DNA of 64,000 nucleotides, taken from assembly GCA_903858935.1 (NCBI GenBank), contig CAIOKO010000003.1, positions 1 to 64,000 on the forward strand, written 5' to 3'. Shown in pieces: positions 50,099 to 59,129 of this stretch. This DNA comes from an uncultured Schlesneria sp. (GTDB lineage: Bacteria; Planctomycetota; Planctomycetia; Planctomycetales; Planctomycetaceae). Position 1 is the stretch's first letter, and the number at the start of each line of letters is the position of its first letter. Under the pieces are notes generated by a model. The model was not told where the DNA came from. It made no database searches and was given only the letters and a program-made list of their open reading frames with translations. Position numbers and translations under genes: made by a program.

Positions 50099-51232
50099 AT
50101 GATTCCGAGCAGTGCATCAGGCCGTCCACCGTCGTCGGCCGTGTATTATTCATTAGCGATTCGTCAATTCTTGTTCATTGTGAGCGGGATTGTGTTTGCC
50201 GCACTATGGCTCTTCGAGGCCGACACGGAGAATGCGTTGCCTGAGGTGCCTCCGTTCAATTCTGTCGTCGGCATCACTCGGGCAACGGGGTACGCACCGT
50301 TTACTTACCGGCGGTTAGTGTTTGATCTTGCCGACATTATAACTCGCGCGACCCCTGAATCTTTCTGGCAGTTAATCGACTGGGTGTTCACGGAATCGAG
50401 TTTAGGTAAACGTATCGCGATGGCGAGGCCGTTTCGTTCCTGGCCACGCGCGGAGATCCCATTATTGTGCACGGTAAGTGTGCTTATTTGTGCTTCTTAC
50501 TGTGGGTTCATATATACATGCAGATATTTGTTTGAGTTGTTCTACATCAGCCCGGTGTGGTTTAAAGACGTGGGAAGCGTCGCGTTGGGGTTCTTAGCGC
50601 TTGGGTCAATGGGTGGGTATTATTTTAGCTATCCCTACGATATCCCTCAGATGTTTGTTTTCACCTTGTGCTGTTCGATGATTTTCGCGAATTCGTTGTG
50701 GTTTTTTCCCTTGTTTATTGCCGCGGCCTATTCCAAGGAAACGTCATTTCTTCTGATTCCACTCTACTGGTTGTGCCAGCGAAATCGGTACAGCGTAGCG
50801 GCATTGCTGAAGTGTTTCTTGCTGCTGGTGGTGTACTTTGCCATTCACTGGTATGTCGTCAAAACTTATCCCGGCCTTCCTTACAATTTTGTCGCACTTA
50901 AGCGGAATTTATGGAAACTTGGCACTTTTGCGATCTTTTACTCGTGGAGCATTGCTACTTTGTTTGTTGTCGTGTTGTTGTCGATAAAAGAGTGGCATCG
51001 ATTTCCGAAGCCGTTGCGAAATTGGGTACGGCTTTTTCCGATTGTCTGGATTTTGGCCCTTTATCAGGGTTGGATCGAAGAACGACGCATGTATCTCGAG
51101 TTTGTTGCGCCATTTGGTTTTCTCGGACTGCAGGTTGTTACTAAACTTGCAGGGTGCGAAAGCGTGATGAGGCCGAAACTGGATTTCGTAGAGTGTGACA
51201 CGGGCGCCAGTGCGTTAGGCTCAGAGAAATAG
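50099..51232 (+). CDS. Multispanning membrane protein of unknown function
   Basis: The 377-residue product has about eight hydrophobic helices (for example QFLFIVSGIVFAALWLF, ALLKCFLLLVVYFAIHW, FAIFYSWSIATLFVVVLL). Short loops contain YSKETSFLLIPLYWL and a positively charged GWIEERRMYLE near the end. Such an arrangement (KETS after a helix) is often seen in GT-C or EpsG-like membrane proteins, so a role in glycan transfer or polymerisation is possible. It follows the HAD-UbiA gene by 60 nt and is probably the last gene of the run. There is no clear ribosome-binding site. Confidence 0.75.
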   Translation: MIPSSASGRPPSSAVYYSLAIRQFLFIVSGIVFAALWLFEADTENALPEVPPFNSVVGITRATGYAPFTYRRLVFDLADIITRATPESFWQLIDWVFTESSLGKRIAMARPFRSWPRAEIPLLCTVSVLICASYCGFIYTCRYLFELFYISPVWFKDVGSVALGFLALGSMGGYYFSYPYDIPQMFVFTLCCSMIFANSLWFFPLFIAAAYSKETSFLLIPLYWLCQRNRYSVAALLKCFLLLVVYFAIHWYVVKTYPGLPYNFVALKRNLWKLGTFAIFYSWSIATLFVVVLLSIKEWHRFPKPLRNWVRLFPIVWILALYQGWIEERRMYLEFVAPFGFLGLQVVTKLAGCESVMRPKLDFVECDTGASALGSEK

Positions 51233-51346
51233 AGGTAGGCATCAATGTTGCGTTATTGAAGCCGATAACTTGCGAAGGTGTCAGTGCTGATGCGGGAGAG
51301 TGTTCGCCGACCTTGGGCATCGCCAAATCGATTTGACCTGTCATTT

Positions 51347-51369
51347 CACACACACACACACACACACAC
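51347..51369. repeat. (CA)n dinucleotide tract
   Basis: Twenty-three bases of uninterrupted CA repeat, rare in bacteria. It lies in the 150-bp gap between the converging 3' ends of the membrane-protein gene and the HAD-IIA gene. Confidence 0.97.
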
Positions 51370-51381
51370 GTTTCGGTCTCT

Positions 51382-52212
51382 TCATGCGTCGCTTGCTTCG
51401 AAGAGCTTGCGAAGTTCTACCAGGTCCGTGGCGATGATATGGGGCGGTTTGATTGCCGTTTCGAAATCGTGGCGGGAACTGACGCCAGTTAAGACGCCTG
51501 TCGTAGCCAGGCCCATTCCTAAAGCGCCTGAAATATCGGTATCGTAGCGATCGCCGACCATCATTGCTTCATGTGGTTGGACCCCGATTCGTCGAATTGC
51601 CTGATCATACATCCCTCGGTTTGGCTTGCCGATTACGATCGGTTCAACGCCGGTGGCTGTCTGCAGCAATGAGAGGATACTGCCGGCACCGGGTAACAAG
51701 CCGCGTTCGCTGGGGTAGCTCGGATCAGAGTTCGTGCCGAGGAAGCGGGCGCCGTTTCGGATTGCGAGGGCAACTCGTGCCAGTTCTTCGTAGGTCAATT
51801 CAAAATTGATCCCGGCAATTGCGTATGTCGCTTCTGTTGAATCTGTCGTCAGTTCGAATCCATGCTGCTTAAGGGCCGCTCGCAAGCCGTCCTGGCCAAC
51901 GATGATAATCTTCCCTTTTGGCCAGCCGTGGTCCCGAATTTGTTCGGCGAGCCAACCGGCTGTTGCTTCGGCACTCCCCAGAATCTGTTCCGGCCTGGCT
52001 CGAACGCCCATCCCTGTCAGTTTTTCGACAAACTGTGCCGGAGTCCTGCTGGCGTTGTTGGTGACGCATAGCCATTTCCGGCCGGTTTGCTCGAGATAGT
52101 CGAACATGGCTTGAACACCAGGTAGCAGTTGGGTGCCGACATAGATTACTCCATCCATATCGAACAGAATTCCACGGACGCGCCGCAGGTCGACCGAAGT
52201 TGAATTCGTCAC
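51382..52212 (-). CDS. HAD-IIA family hydrolase (NagD/PGP-like)
   Basis: The 276-residue product has [13 protein letters not shown] (nucleophile Asp in DMDG), [10 protein letters not shown] (motif II), [12 protein letters not shown] (motif III Lys) and [18 protein letters not shown] (motif IV), the exact order of HAD subfamily IIA with its large C2 cap. Members dephosphorylate small sugar or nucleotide phosphates in the cytoplasm (NagD, phosphoglycolate phosphatase type). The start is GTG at 52212, chosen because AGGAG lies 6 nt upstream; the frame extends to 52287, but the extra 25 residues lack family similarity. Substrate not assignable. Confidence 0.92.
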   Translation of the reverse strand: MTNSTSVDLRRVRGILFDMDGVIYVGTQLLPGVQAMFDYLEQTGRKWLCVTNNASRTPAQFVEKLTGMGVRARPEQILGSAEATAGWLAEQIRDHGWPKGKIIIVGQDGLRAALKQHGFELTTDSTEATYAIAGINFELTYEELARVALAIRNGARFLGTNSDPSYPSERGLLPGAGSILSLLQTATGVEPIVIGKPNRGMYDQAIRRIGVQPHEAMMVGDRYDTDISGALGMGLATTGVLTGVSSRHDFETAIKPPHIIATDLVELRKLFEASDA

Positions 52213-52625
52213 ACAAAACTCCTCATGAAAGCATTCTTCTGTTCCCAAGTTTGATGGAAAGGTAGCGAAGACCTCGAAGGAATGCACCTCCGGAGAGCGG
52301 AACTGATGATTCGTAAATCAGTTGTGGCACGAGAGCTGTTCAATACACCCGCTTAAAACATCGAGATTGGAATCGTCAGTTTTCAGAATCCTGGTACGCA
52401 GGGCATCTATCCAAAAGTCAACTGTGACCCGAGCAAATGCTCAATTCGGATTCGTACCTGAATTATTTCTGAATTCTGCGAAACATCTGCCGTATTTCGG
52501 GGTTTATCGTACTATCGGCAAAACTTTTCTCGTGAATCTTCGGGAACCGTTTGGTAGAAATGCCGAAACAAACTAGTGATCGTCCGAAGAATTGATCTTT
52601 TTTGGCGCGAAACAGGAACCATGTG
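52213..52625. other. Divergent intergenic region
   Basis: About 410 bases between the divergent HAD-IIA and DUF1549/1553 genes. No gene supported; promoters for both should be here. Confidence 0.45.
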
Positions 52626-54575
52626 ATGATCAGGCCAGGTATCCACGTTGCGTTCGTCTTTCTTCAAATCGCAGCTTTTGCTGTTTTTTCGGTCGCAGAA
52701 GAAAAGCCGCAATCGAAAAGCGTTTCTTCCAAAGATGTTGCATCGGAAGTTGATCGTCAGATCCTGGCCGAACTGCAAAAAGCTGGCGTCACGGTTGCCG
52801 CACGGTGCAGTGATGAAGACTTTCTGCGGCGGGTTTCGCTGGATATCACGGGACAGCTGCCTTCTCCCAGTGACGTGATCGCGTTTCGCCAGAATAATGA
52901 TCCGGACAAACGGGCTGCGCTGATTGACAAATTGGCTGATTCTTCGGAATTCGGTTTGAATTGGGCTCGATACTGGCGGGATGTCATTTACTTCCGGGCG
53001 ACAGAGCAGCGTTCCCGATTCAATCAGGAAGAATTCACCGACTGGATGGCCGAGCAATGGAATAAAGGGACGGGTTGGAATTCGACAGTTACTGCGATGC
53101 TAACCGCTTCCGGGAATGTTGAAGAGCACCCTGAAACAGCATTGATTTTTGCTCAAGGTGCGATTGCGGAAGAAGTTGCGGCCGAGGCGTGTCGAGTGTT
53201 TTTGGGTATCCAGCTTCAATGCGCCAACTGTCACGATCACCCGTCGGATATTTGGAAACGTGAGCAATTCCATCAGTTGACTGCTTACTTCCCCCGGATG
53301 GCTGAGCGGCGAATGAATGCCGGGATGCCGGAATACGAGATCGTTTCGGTGAACACCGAGAGTAAGCAAGGGGACTTCATGCGTGAGAACCCTGAGATGT
53401 TCATTCGTGCATTTGACCGCGATAACGATCTGAAGCTTTCCAAAAAGGAGCTTGAAGCCGGGCCAAAACGACTCGGAAGGCGGATTGCTGCGACAATGAA
53501 AGAGGGAAAGAACGATGAGATGCAGAATGAAGGCATGAAGGACGAAAAGATAGGTGCAGGAAGACTTCCTGCCAAAGCAATCGAAAGGCTTTTTGCATTC
53601 GGTGATACAAACAAGGACGACCTGCTGACGGTTGAAGAGATTAAGGCGGCGCAACCACCCGTCAATCGACGTCGAGGATCGACAGAACACCATATGGTCG
53701 ATCTCAAGAACCCTAATTCCCTTGGTGCCATCGTTGATCCGAAATTTTTCGTCAGTGGGGAAACGTTACCTCGCGGGCAGACTGACGAAGAGCGCCGAAT
53801 GGCAGTTGCCAAGTCGTTTACGTCTTCTGAAAATCCCTGGTTTGCTCGAGCAATCGTCAATCGCGTCTGGGCAGAGATGCTGGGAGAAGGTTTCTATATG
53901 CCGGTCGACGATATTGGCCCAACGCGAGAAGCGCGATATCCCGCCGTGCTTGACTTGATTTGTCAGAACTTTATTGCGAACGGGCTGAATCCGAAGTGGC
54001 TGGTTCGAACGATTGCTAACACCGAGGCTTATCAACGGAAGATTCAGTCCAGACCCGCATCTGAAAATGAACTCCCCTTTGCGTCGGCAACGCCGGTTCC
54101 GCTTCGTTCAGATGTCGTCTTCAATTCGTTGGCACAAGTGTTCGGCGTGACTGAAGATGAAATGAGTGGTCGTACTGTTAGGGCGGCTGACAAAAAGGAA
54201 AAGAAAGACAAGCCTCGCGCGTTTCTACAAAGTCCGCGGTTCTTGTTCGACGCTTTGTTCGGGATTGATCCGTCAGTCCCCAAGGACGATGTGATGGGTA
54301 ACATCCCCCAATCACTGATGATGATGAATTCTCGCGTTTTTCGGGCGAGAATGTCGGCCGGAAGAAACACGCAGCTTTCGAAGATTCTTGGTGAACATCG
54401 AGACAACCGAGATGCCCTGCGGGAACTCTATTTGCTCGTGCTGGCGCGTGAGCCGTCGACCGAAGAAGTGAAAATCTGTTCGGACTACATTGCTGAAGTG
54501 AAGGATCGCCCGGAAGCGTTTGAAGACATGATGTGGAGTTTGCTGAACTCAAGCGAGTTCGTTTCCCGGCGCTAG
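52626..54575 (+). CDS. DUF1549/DUF1553 protein with two inserted EF-hands
   Basis: The 649-residue product has a signal peptide (MIRPGIHVAFVFLQIAAFAVFSVA). The N-terminal DUF1549 domain (about 40-240) includes DEDFLRRVSLDITGQLPSP and a CANCH motif at 199-203, a possible heme or metal site that is usual for the family. Two canonical EF-hand loops follow: DRDNDLKLSKKE (264-275) and DTNKDDLLTVEE (327-338). DUF1553 (about 375-649) ends ELYLLVLAREPSTEEVK and LLNSSEFVSRR. DUF1549/DUF1553 proteins are planctomycete hallmarks, adjacent to DUF1501 genes as here (83 nt). The function is unknown. ATG at 52626 is preferred to TTG at 52602. Confidence 0.92.
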   Translation: MIRPGIHVAFVFLQIAAFAVFSVAEEKPQSKSVSSKDVASEVDRQILAELQKAGVTVAARCSDEDFLRRVSLDITGQLPSPSDVIAFRQNNDPDKRAALIDKLADSSEFGLNWARYWRDVIYFRATEQRSRFNQEEFTDWMAEQWNKGTGWNSTVTAMLTASGNVEEHPETALIFAQGAIAEEVAAEACRVFLGIQLQCANCHDHPSDIWKREQFHQLTAYFPRMAERRMNAGMPEYEIVSVNTESKQGDFMRENPEMFIRAFDRDNDLKLSKKELEAGPKRLGRRIAATMKEGKNDEMQNEGMKDEKIGAGRLPAKAIERLFAFGDTNKDDLLTVEEIKAAQPPVNRRRGSTEHHMVDLKNPNSLGAIVDPKFFVSGETLPRGQTDEERRMAVAKSFTSSENPWFARAIVNRVWAEMLGEGFYMPVDDIGPTREARYPAVLDLICQNFIANGLNPKWLVRTIANTEAYQRKIQSRPASENELPFASATPVPLRSDVVFNSLAQVFGVTEDEMSGRTVRAADKKEKKDKPRAFLQSPRFLFDALFGIDPSVPKDDVMGNIPQSLMMMNSRVFRARMSAGRNTQLSKILGEHRDNRDALRELYLLVLAREPSTEEVKICSDYIAEVKDRPEAFEDMMWSLLNSSEFVSRR

Positions 54576-54658
54576 GGCTTCAACTGTTTCGCCCACACGA
54601 CTTTCGTCTTTCGCTCACACTTTGAAAATTCAAACAACTCTCGTATCGGAGATTCGTC

Positions 54659-55957
54659 ATGACTGAATTCAGCTGGCACGAAAACGTTGCACTCAATCGT
54701 CAGTCAGTTTCACGAAGAAGGTTCTTGTACGGCGCTTCGGCGATCGCGGCTGCGGGGGCTGTGAATTTTCGGGATGTGATGTCGGTCCAGGCCGATGAGC
54801 TGCGAAAACAGGGGCGAGCGATGATCCTGCTGTTTATGCAGGGTGGTCCATCTCAGTTCGAAACCTTTGACCCGAAGCCGGGTACGGAAAATGGCGGTCC
54901 GACGACAGCGATCAGCACCGCTGCATCCGGTATCCAGATTGCCGAGGGGTGGGAGAAAACCGCTCAGCAGATGAAGGACATCGCGATCATTCGCTCGATG
55001 ACCACCAAAGAAGGGGAGCACCTGCGGGCCGCCTATCAAATGCATACCGGCTATATCCCCTCGGGTTCGGTGAAGCATCCGTCATTAGGTTCGTGTATCG
55101 CGAAGGAACTGGCGGTCACAGATCGCGAATTGCCGTCGGTCGTGACAATTGGTGATCGCGGGGCTAATGGGTCGGGCGCCGGTTTCCTGGGGGTCGATTA
55201 CGAACCATTTCAAATTTCCGGCCGTAACGTGGGGACAGTGCCCGACAATGTCGGACCGATCGTCGGCGAAAAGCGATTTACGCGGCGACAAGGACTGCTC
55301 GACAAGCTCGAAGGGGAGTTCGCCGCACGAGGGGGCGAGACCGTTGTGAATAACCATCGTCGAATCTACGACAAGTCGGCGAAGCTTGTCCTGTCGCCGA
55401 TGACAAAGACGTTTGACTTGAGTCTCGAAACCGCCGAGACGAAAGAGCGTTACGGCAATTCAGAATTTGGCAAAGGATGCCTGCTCGCCCGTCGGCTAGT
55501 TGAAGCAGGCGTCACGTTTGTTGAAGTCAGACTTAACGGTTGGGACTCGCATAAAGATGTGTTCGATGGTGTTAAGGGACTCGCGAGCAAATGCGATCCA
55601 GCATTGTCGGCATTGATTACTGACCTCAAAGATCGCGGTCTTTTCGATAAGACGCTGATCATGTGGACGGGCGAATTTGGACGGACGCCAAAAATCAATC
55701 CGAATACCGGTCGCGATCACTGGCCTCGCAATTTCAATACATTGCTCGCTGGTGGCGGAATTCAAGGGGGCCAGGTGATCGGCGAAACGGCCAAAGACGG
55801 CATGGGGATCGTTAATGATCCTGTGAACATTCCTGATTTGTTCAGCACGATCTGCACGTCGCTTGAAGTCAATCCCGCCAAGGAAAACATGAGTCCGATC
55901 GGCAGGCCGCTCAAGATTGTCGACGGCGGACAACCGGTCGCCAAGCTGTTCAGTTAG
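54659..55957 (+). CDS. DUF1501 protein with Tat signal
   Basis: The 432-residue product starts with a twin-arginine signal, SRRRFLYG (18-25), so it is exported folded. The body is the DUF1501 domain, an alkaline-phosphatase/sulfatase-like fold: LLFMQGGPSQFETFDPKP, EGEHLRAAYQMHTGY, VEVRLNGWDSHKD, TLIMWTGEFGRTPKIN and GRDHWPRNFNTLLAGGGIQGG supply candidate metal-binding Asp/His residues (GWDSH, GEFGRTP, GRDHW). Catalytic function is unproven. GGAG precedes the ATG by 7 nt. It forms a unit with the DUF1549/1553 gene; the stop is 13 nt from the stop of the convergent lipase gene. Confidence 0.94.
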   Translation: MTEFSWHENVALNRQSVSRRRFLYGASAIAAAGAVNFRDVMSVQADELRKQGRAMILLFMQGGPSQFETFDPKPGTENGGPTTAISTAASGIQIAEGWEKTAQQMKDIAIIRSMTTKEGEHLRAAYQMHTGYIPSGSVKHPSLGSCIAKELAVTDRELPSVVTIGDRGANGSGAGFLGVDYEPFQISGRNVGTVPDNVGPIVGEKRFTRRQGLLDKLEGEFAARGGETVVNNHRRIYDKSAKLVLSPMTKTFDLSLETAETKERYGNSEFGKGCLLARRLVEAGVTFVEVRLNGWDSHKDVFDGVKGLASKCDPALSALITDLKDRGLFDKTLIMWTGEFGRTPKINPNTGRDHWPRNFNTLLAGGGIQGGQVIGETAKDGMGIVNDPVNIPDLFSTICTSLEVNPAKENMSPIGRPLKIVDGGQPVAKLFS

Positions 55958-55970
55958 CGCAAAGTGATTC

Positions 55971-57572
55971 TCATCGGGGCGATTCGAGCAGCAGGTAAAG
56001 GACATTGTCGGTAAATGCCGGGTCTTTTGTCAGACCCAAATGGTCAGTGAACAGAAATGTTACGCTGTTCCATTTGATCGGGCTCTGAAGGCGCGGAGCC
56101 CAGTTCGCTCGATCGGCAAGACGCTCGTCCATCAGTGCGCTATGTCGCGTCACGAGCCCGTCGCCAGCGACTCGCGCGGTCGGGGTGAGCGTGCCACGGC
56201 CGTCGATCATGTATTGAAACAACGTCGGGTGGGCATCACTGGCGATCAGATGGATCGATGTTCCGTCTGGCGGATTGACCTTAGTATCGATCGCCGCGTG
56301 AAACTGCTCTGCTCGACGCAAACATTTCGACAGATGTTCGTAAGCGATTTCCAGCCGACGTTGAGGGTCTGGTTCGTCCGGAAGCAATAGACGCAGAACT
56401 TCTGCTTGAGTGGGGTTAAAGAATCCCCAATGAGCCTGTGCCCAGACTTTGGGATCATAAAGATCGACTGCGACACGCTTGGGGCCAGAAACCACCGGGC
56501 GATGCCGAGTTCGGGGAAGCAGTTGGTAAACGGACGGCATCGTTCCCAGCAGAGCTGGTTCGTATTTCGAAAAGAAGCGTGAGAATTGCACCCCTTTTGT
56601 CAGATATTCGACCGCCTGCAATGATCCCGCGTTGGGAGGTGCGACCATCACCAGTCGATCAACGTATTTCGCACCCGCCCAGGTGACTTCAGGCGGTGAA
56701 TCATCATCAGGAAGTGGGGCATTCCCGTATTGCAGGTAATACCGCGCCATAACGCCCCCCATGGAGTGGGCGACGATGTCGAAACGAACCGGCTGAGCAT
56801 TGTCGCCATATCGTTTGCGGCGTTCCTCTTCGACATAAGCTTTTTTTTCGAGAATGAATTCGTGAAGCAGTGCTGCGGTTTCGACGTTATCGCGTCGCCA
56901 GTCGTAGGCGAATTGAAAGCAGTTTGCGGGTTGTGATCCCGGTTCGACGCTCGCGGCCGTCGAAGCCGTGTCACGATATCCGCCAATACCGAGCGCCGTG
57001 ACGATGTCCCGGTAAGCCGCAATCTGAAACAGCACGCCGAAGACGCGGACATTCAGTGTGTCGAGCGGACCAGCAACTTTGTTTGTATCAGTCAATTCAT
57101 CTAGAGGTTGCCCGTCTTCGATTGGTAACGCCAGTAGTCTTGCGCCTTCAGGAGTGGAAGGGTCGATTCCATTTCCACCAAATTCCCCCCAGACGACTCG
57201 CCGTTCGGTGTCGTCAACAAGCCTCGAGCCGAGAATACCAGGAATGACAATAATGGGATTTCGCTGCAATTCGTCAGATTGAGAAGTTCGGCTGTAAATG
57301 CTGCCCAGATCCGGGCGGCCCCAGGCGGTCCGAGATTCATTCGTCGCCGTCGGTATCACTTCGCCCGTCTCATCTTCCGACGAATCTGACGTTTGTTGAA
57401 TCTTTAAATCGGGCGGACAAGATTTCCAAATGCCGACGGGTGAAGAGGTTGCGACGTCTCGATTCGCCTCGCGGTCGTTCAGGACCGTAGCGCGTCCGGC
57501 TGGAGCAAACGAGCGGCAACCCGCCAACGTCGCCCAGATACAGACCGCGAACCAGACTGATTTCCGATACAT
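55971..57572 (-). CDS. LCAT-like lipase/acyltransferase lipoprotein
   Basis: The 533-residue product has a lipoprotein signal MYRKSVWFAVCIWATLAGCRS (lipobox LAGC). The alpha/beta-hydrolase domain shows IVIPGILGSRLVDD (about 105, oxyanion region), FAYDWRRDN, and FDIVAHSMGGVMARYYLQYG, with nucleophile Ser about 269 in HSMGG, as in lecithin-cholesterol acyltransferase and related lipases. The remaining triad members should be an Asp and His near the C-terminus (VAGDGLVTRHSALM, SDAHPTLFQY). It would act on lipids in the periplasm. The ATG at 57572 is chosen to give a proper signal peptide; the frame to 57596 adds eight residues. Confidence 0.88.
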   Translation of the reverse strand: MYRKSVWFAVCIWATLAGCRSFAPAGRATVLNDREANRDVATSSPVGIWKSCPPDLKIQQTSDSSEDETGEVIPTATNESRTAWGRPDLGSIYSRTSQSDELQRNPIIVIPGILGSRLVDDTERRVVWGEFGGNGIDPSTPEGARLLALPIEDGQPLDELTDTNKVAGPLDTLNVRVFGVLFQIAAYRDIVTALGIGGYRDTASTAASVEPGSQPANCFQFAYDWRRDNVETAALLHEFILEKKAYVEEERRKRYGDNAQPVRFDIVAHSMGGVMARYYLQYGNAPLPDDDSPPEVTWAGAKYVDRLVMVAPPNAGSLQAVEYLTKGVQFSRFFSKYEPALLGTMPSVYQLLPRTRHRPVVSGPKRVAVDLYDPKVWAQAHWGFFNPTQAEVLRLLLPDEPDPQRRLEIAYEHLSKCLRRAEQFHAAIDTKVNPPDGTSIHLIASDAHPTLFQYMIDGRGTLTPTARVAGDGLVTRHSALMDERLADRANWAPRLQSPIKWNSVTFLFTDHLGLTKDPAFTDNVLYLLLESPR

Positions 57573-57650
57573 GACCCGCCCCGTCCATGGAGCCATTTTG
57601 AAGAGGGCCTGATCCTAATCTAAATCTCCAAACCGGGACAGAGGATTTTC

Positions 57651-58031
57651 CTACCGATGTTTTATCTCTCGAAACTTCGGTGGATATTCCAGCGTGAAGA
57701 CAACAACCTCTTCACCGGTCGATGTGCTGATGTCGTGATGCAGGCTCACCACGCGAACTCCGGTGGCTTCTTCGACCATGGCTTCCATCAGCGGTCGCGC
57801 CAATTCGATCAATTGGGTTCGAACTTGTTTGAGCAAGTCTCGCCCCTTTTCGGGGTGCAGGGTCTTCACCAGTTGTTGTTCCGCTGCGGTCAACACGCCG
57901 TAAAGTCGGACCACCAACAGATCGCCGATCAAGTGGGTCTGGATGTCCTTGGGGCCGCGCCCCATGTACTCCTGTTCGAAGCGCGAGATTCCCTGGCTGA
58001 TCGCCGCTTCGATTTCGCCTTGTGACTTCAT
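57651..58031 (-). CDS. DUF2294-like protein (copy 1)
   Basis: The 126-residue product starts at MKSQGEIEAAI with AGGA about 8 nt upstream. The pattern GRGPKDIQTHLIGDLLVVRLYGVLTAAEQQLV, followed by RDLLKQVRTQLIELARPLMEAMVEEATGVRVVSLHHDISTSTGEEVVVFTLE, fits the DUF2294 (Na-translocating-like, stress-associated) family. No signal peptide. A related protein lies at 59130-59522 in the same cluster on the opposite strand. Function unknown. Confidence 0.78.
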   Translation of the reverse strand: MKSQGEIEAAISQGISRFEQEYMGRGPKDIQTHLIGDLLVVRLYGVLTAAEQQLVKTLHPEKGRDLLKQVRTQLIELARPLMEAMVEEATGVRVVSLHHDISTSTGEEVVVFTLEYPPKFREIKHR

Positions 58032-58223
58032 CGCGATTCCTGCTTTCACTGACGACCCTGGCATTTATCGCTTATCGAGGAGGCCTGCCAGCAAGATCGT
58101 ATCGAAACGGACGGCATTCTTAACGCGATTCACATTTTTGTCGCGTGGAGTTTATCAATGTTATTATGAAATAAACAGTACAATTGCATTGCAAAATCTT
58201 CAAAGGCACGTAAAATGGACAAC

Positions 58224-58257
58224 GTTGAAAGAAAGTAATTATAAATTTTCTTTCAAC
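58224..58257. repeat. 11-bp perfect inverted repeat
   Basis: GTTGAAAGAAA (58224-58234) and TTTCTTTCAAC (58247-58257) are separated by 12 A/T-rich bases. It could form a hairpin or an operator upstream of either flanking unit. Confidence 0.55.
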
Positions 58258-58319
58258 ATCGATCGGAAAACTAATTAAAAAGCAGCTCGGCCGGTGCCGG
58301 GAGGCTCGTTATGAAGTAA

Positions 58320-58370
58320 GCCGACGCGATGGAATACCTCAAGGTGTTCTGCCGCGTCGGCTTTTTTTTT
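58320..58370 (+). terminator. Strong rho-independent terminator without an upstream gene
   Basis: GCCGACGCG (58320-58328) pairs with CGCGTCGGC (58353-58361), enclosing an inner GAATACC/GGTGTTC stem, and nine T residues follow (58362-58370). No plus-strand coding region ends within 1 kb upstream, so it terminates an untranslated transcript or attenuates the genes to the right. Confidence 0.88.
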
Positions 58371-58475
58371 GACCTGTGCTTCCCTCTCCCCTCCCTGCTT
58401 TGCCTTTGATCCGGAATTCACGAGTGGAATGTCTGCTCAATCATCTTTTGGATCTCTTCGATGGAGTTGGTCGCG

Positions 58476-58679
58476 ATGCGTCGCTTTATGACTGGTGGTG
58501 ACTGGAATGTGCGGCCCAATGACGTCGATTTTCTGCAACCCGTCTTTCGACGTATCTCGATCGCGCTTGCCATTGCGGGAATCTTGTGTCTGAGCATGGC
58601 TTTTGGCAATGAGCCCGTCGCGAACAAGGATCCGAGTCGCTGTTCCGGGTTCGAATACACGAAAACGCGAACACTTTAG
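58476..58679 (+). CDS. Small exported or membrane hypothetical protein
   Basis: The 67-residue frame starts at ATG 58476 with GGAG nine bases upstream (58461 is an in-frame alternative). It has a hydrophilic N-terminus (RRFMTGGDWNVRPNDVDF), one hydrophobic helix (about 27-43, ISIALAIAGILCLSMAFG) and a short polar tail. No family is recognised. It ends 12 nt before the Gly/Tyr-rich gene and shares its orientation, so both may be co-transcribed. Confidence 0.5.
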   Translation: MRRFMTGGDWNVRPNDVDFLQPVFRRISIALAIAGILCLSMAFGNEPVANKDPSRCSGFEYTKTRTL

Positions 58680-58691
58680 CAGGAACTGATT

Positions 58692-59072
58692 ATGCGACGT
58701 CGATTTTACTTAGCGCTCATGGCTTTCAGTCTTATTTCCACGATCCCGTCGGCGAATAAAGCGCATGGCTACGGTCCTGGCGTGCGAATATCAATCGGAC
58801 CTCGTGGATACAACAACGGATACGGCCAGGGATCGTACGGCGGATATGGACAGGGAAATCATGCGAACGGTCCGGGGTTTAGCGGTGGATATGGAAATGG
58901 AAATGGAAGCTATGGGTACTCGGGTTATGGAAACGGTCCCTATGGATACGGCGATACCGAAGCAGGCTATTACGATCGATCTGGGGCCTACGGATATTAC
59001 GGACCGGCTTATTCACCTGTTTTTAGCCCATACGGATTCGGAATTTATAGCTCGTTCACGAACGGTTGGTAA
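58692..59072 (+). CDS. Secreted glycine/tyrosine-rich protein
   Basis: The 126-residue product has a signal peptide (MRRRFYLALMAFSLISTIPSANKAHG) and then a low-complexity region built of Gly-Tyr-Asn-Gly units (NGYGQGSYGGYGQG, NGNGSYGYSGYGNG). Such sequences are intrinsically disordered or form surface fibres or matrices. There are no enzymatic motifs. AGGAA precedes the ATG by about 8 nt. It lies between the small membrane protein and the DUF2294-like gene. Confidence 0.78.
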   Translation: MRRRFYLALMAFSLISTIPSANKAHGYGPGVRISIGPRGYNNGYGQGSYGGYGQGNHANGPGFSGGYGNGNGSYGYSGYGNGPYGYGDTEAGYYDRSGAYGYYGPAYSPVFSPYGFGIYSSFTNGW

Positions 59073-59129
59073 CGACTTACAAAATGTTGAACGAGTGCGT
59101 AATCGAGGCAGATAATCCGGAATACCAAG

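Larger units (their letters stand above)
58032..58475. other. Intergenic region with inverted repeat and orphan terminator
   Basis: About 440 bases between divergent genes. It holds an 11-bp inverted repeat (58224-58257) and a strong plus-strand terminator (58320-58370) with no protein gene before it. A small RNA or an attenuated leader of the following genes is possible. Confidence 0.5.

Noticed and set aside
51347..51369. CA tract as a CRISPR-like or phase-variable coding repeat
   Set aside because: It is a simple dinucleotide run outside any gene with no spacers.
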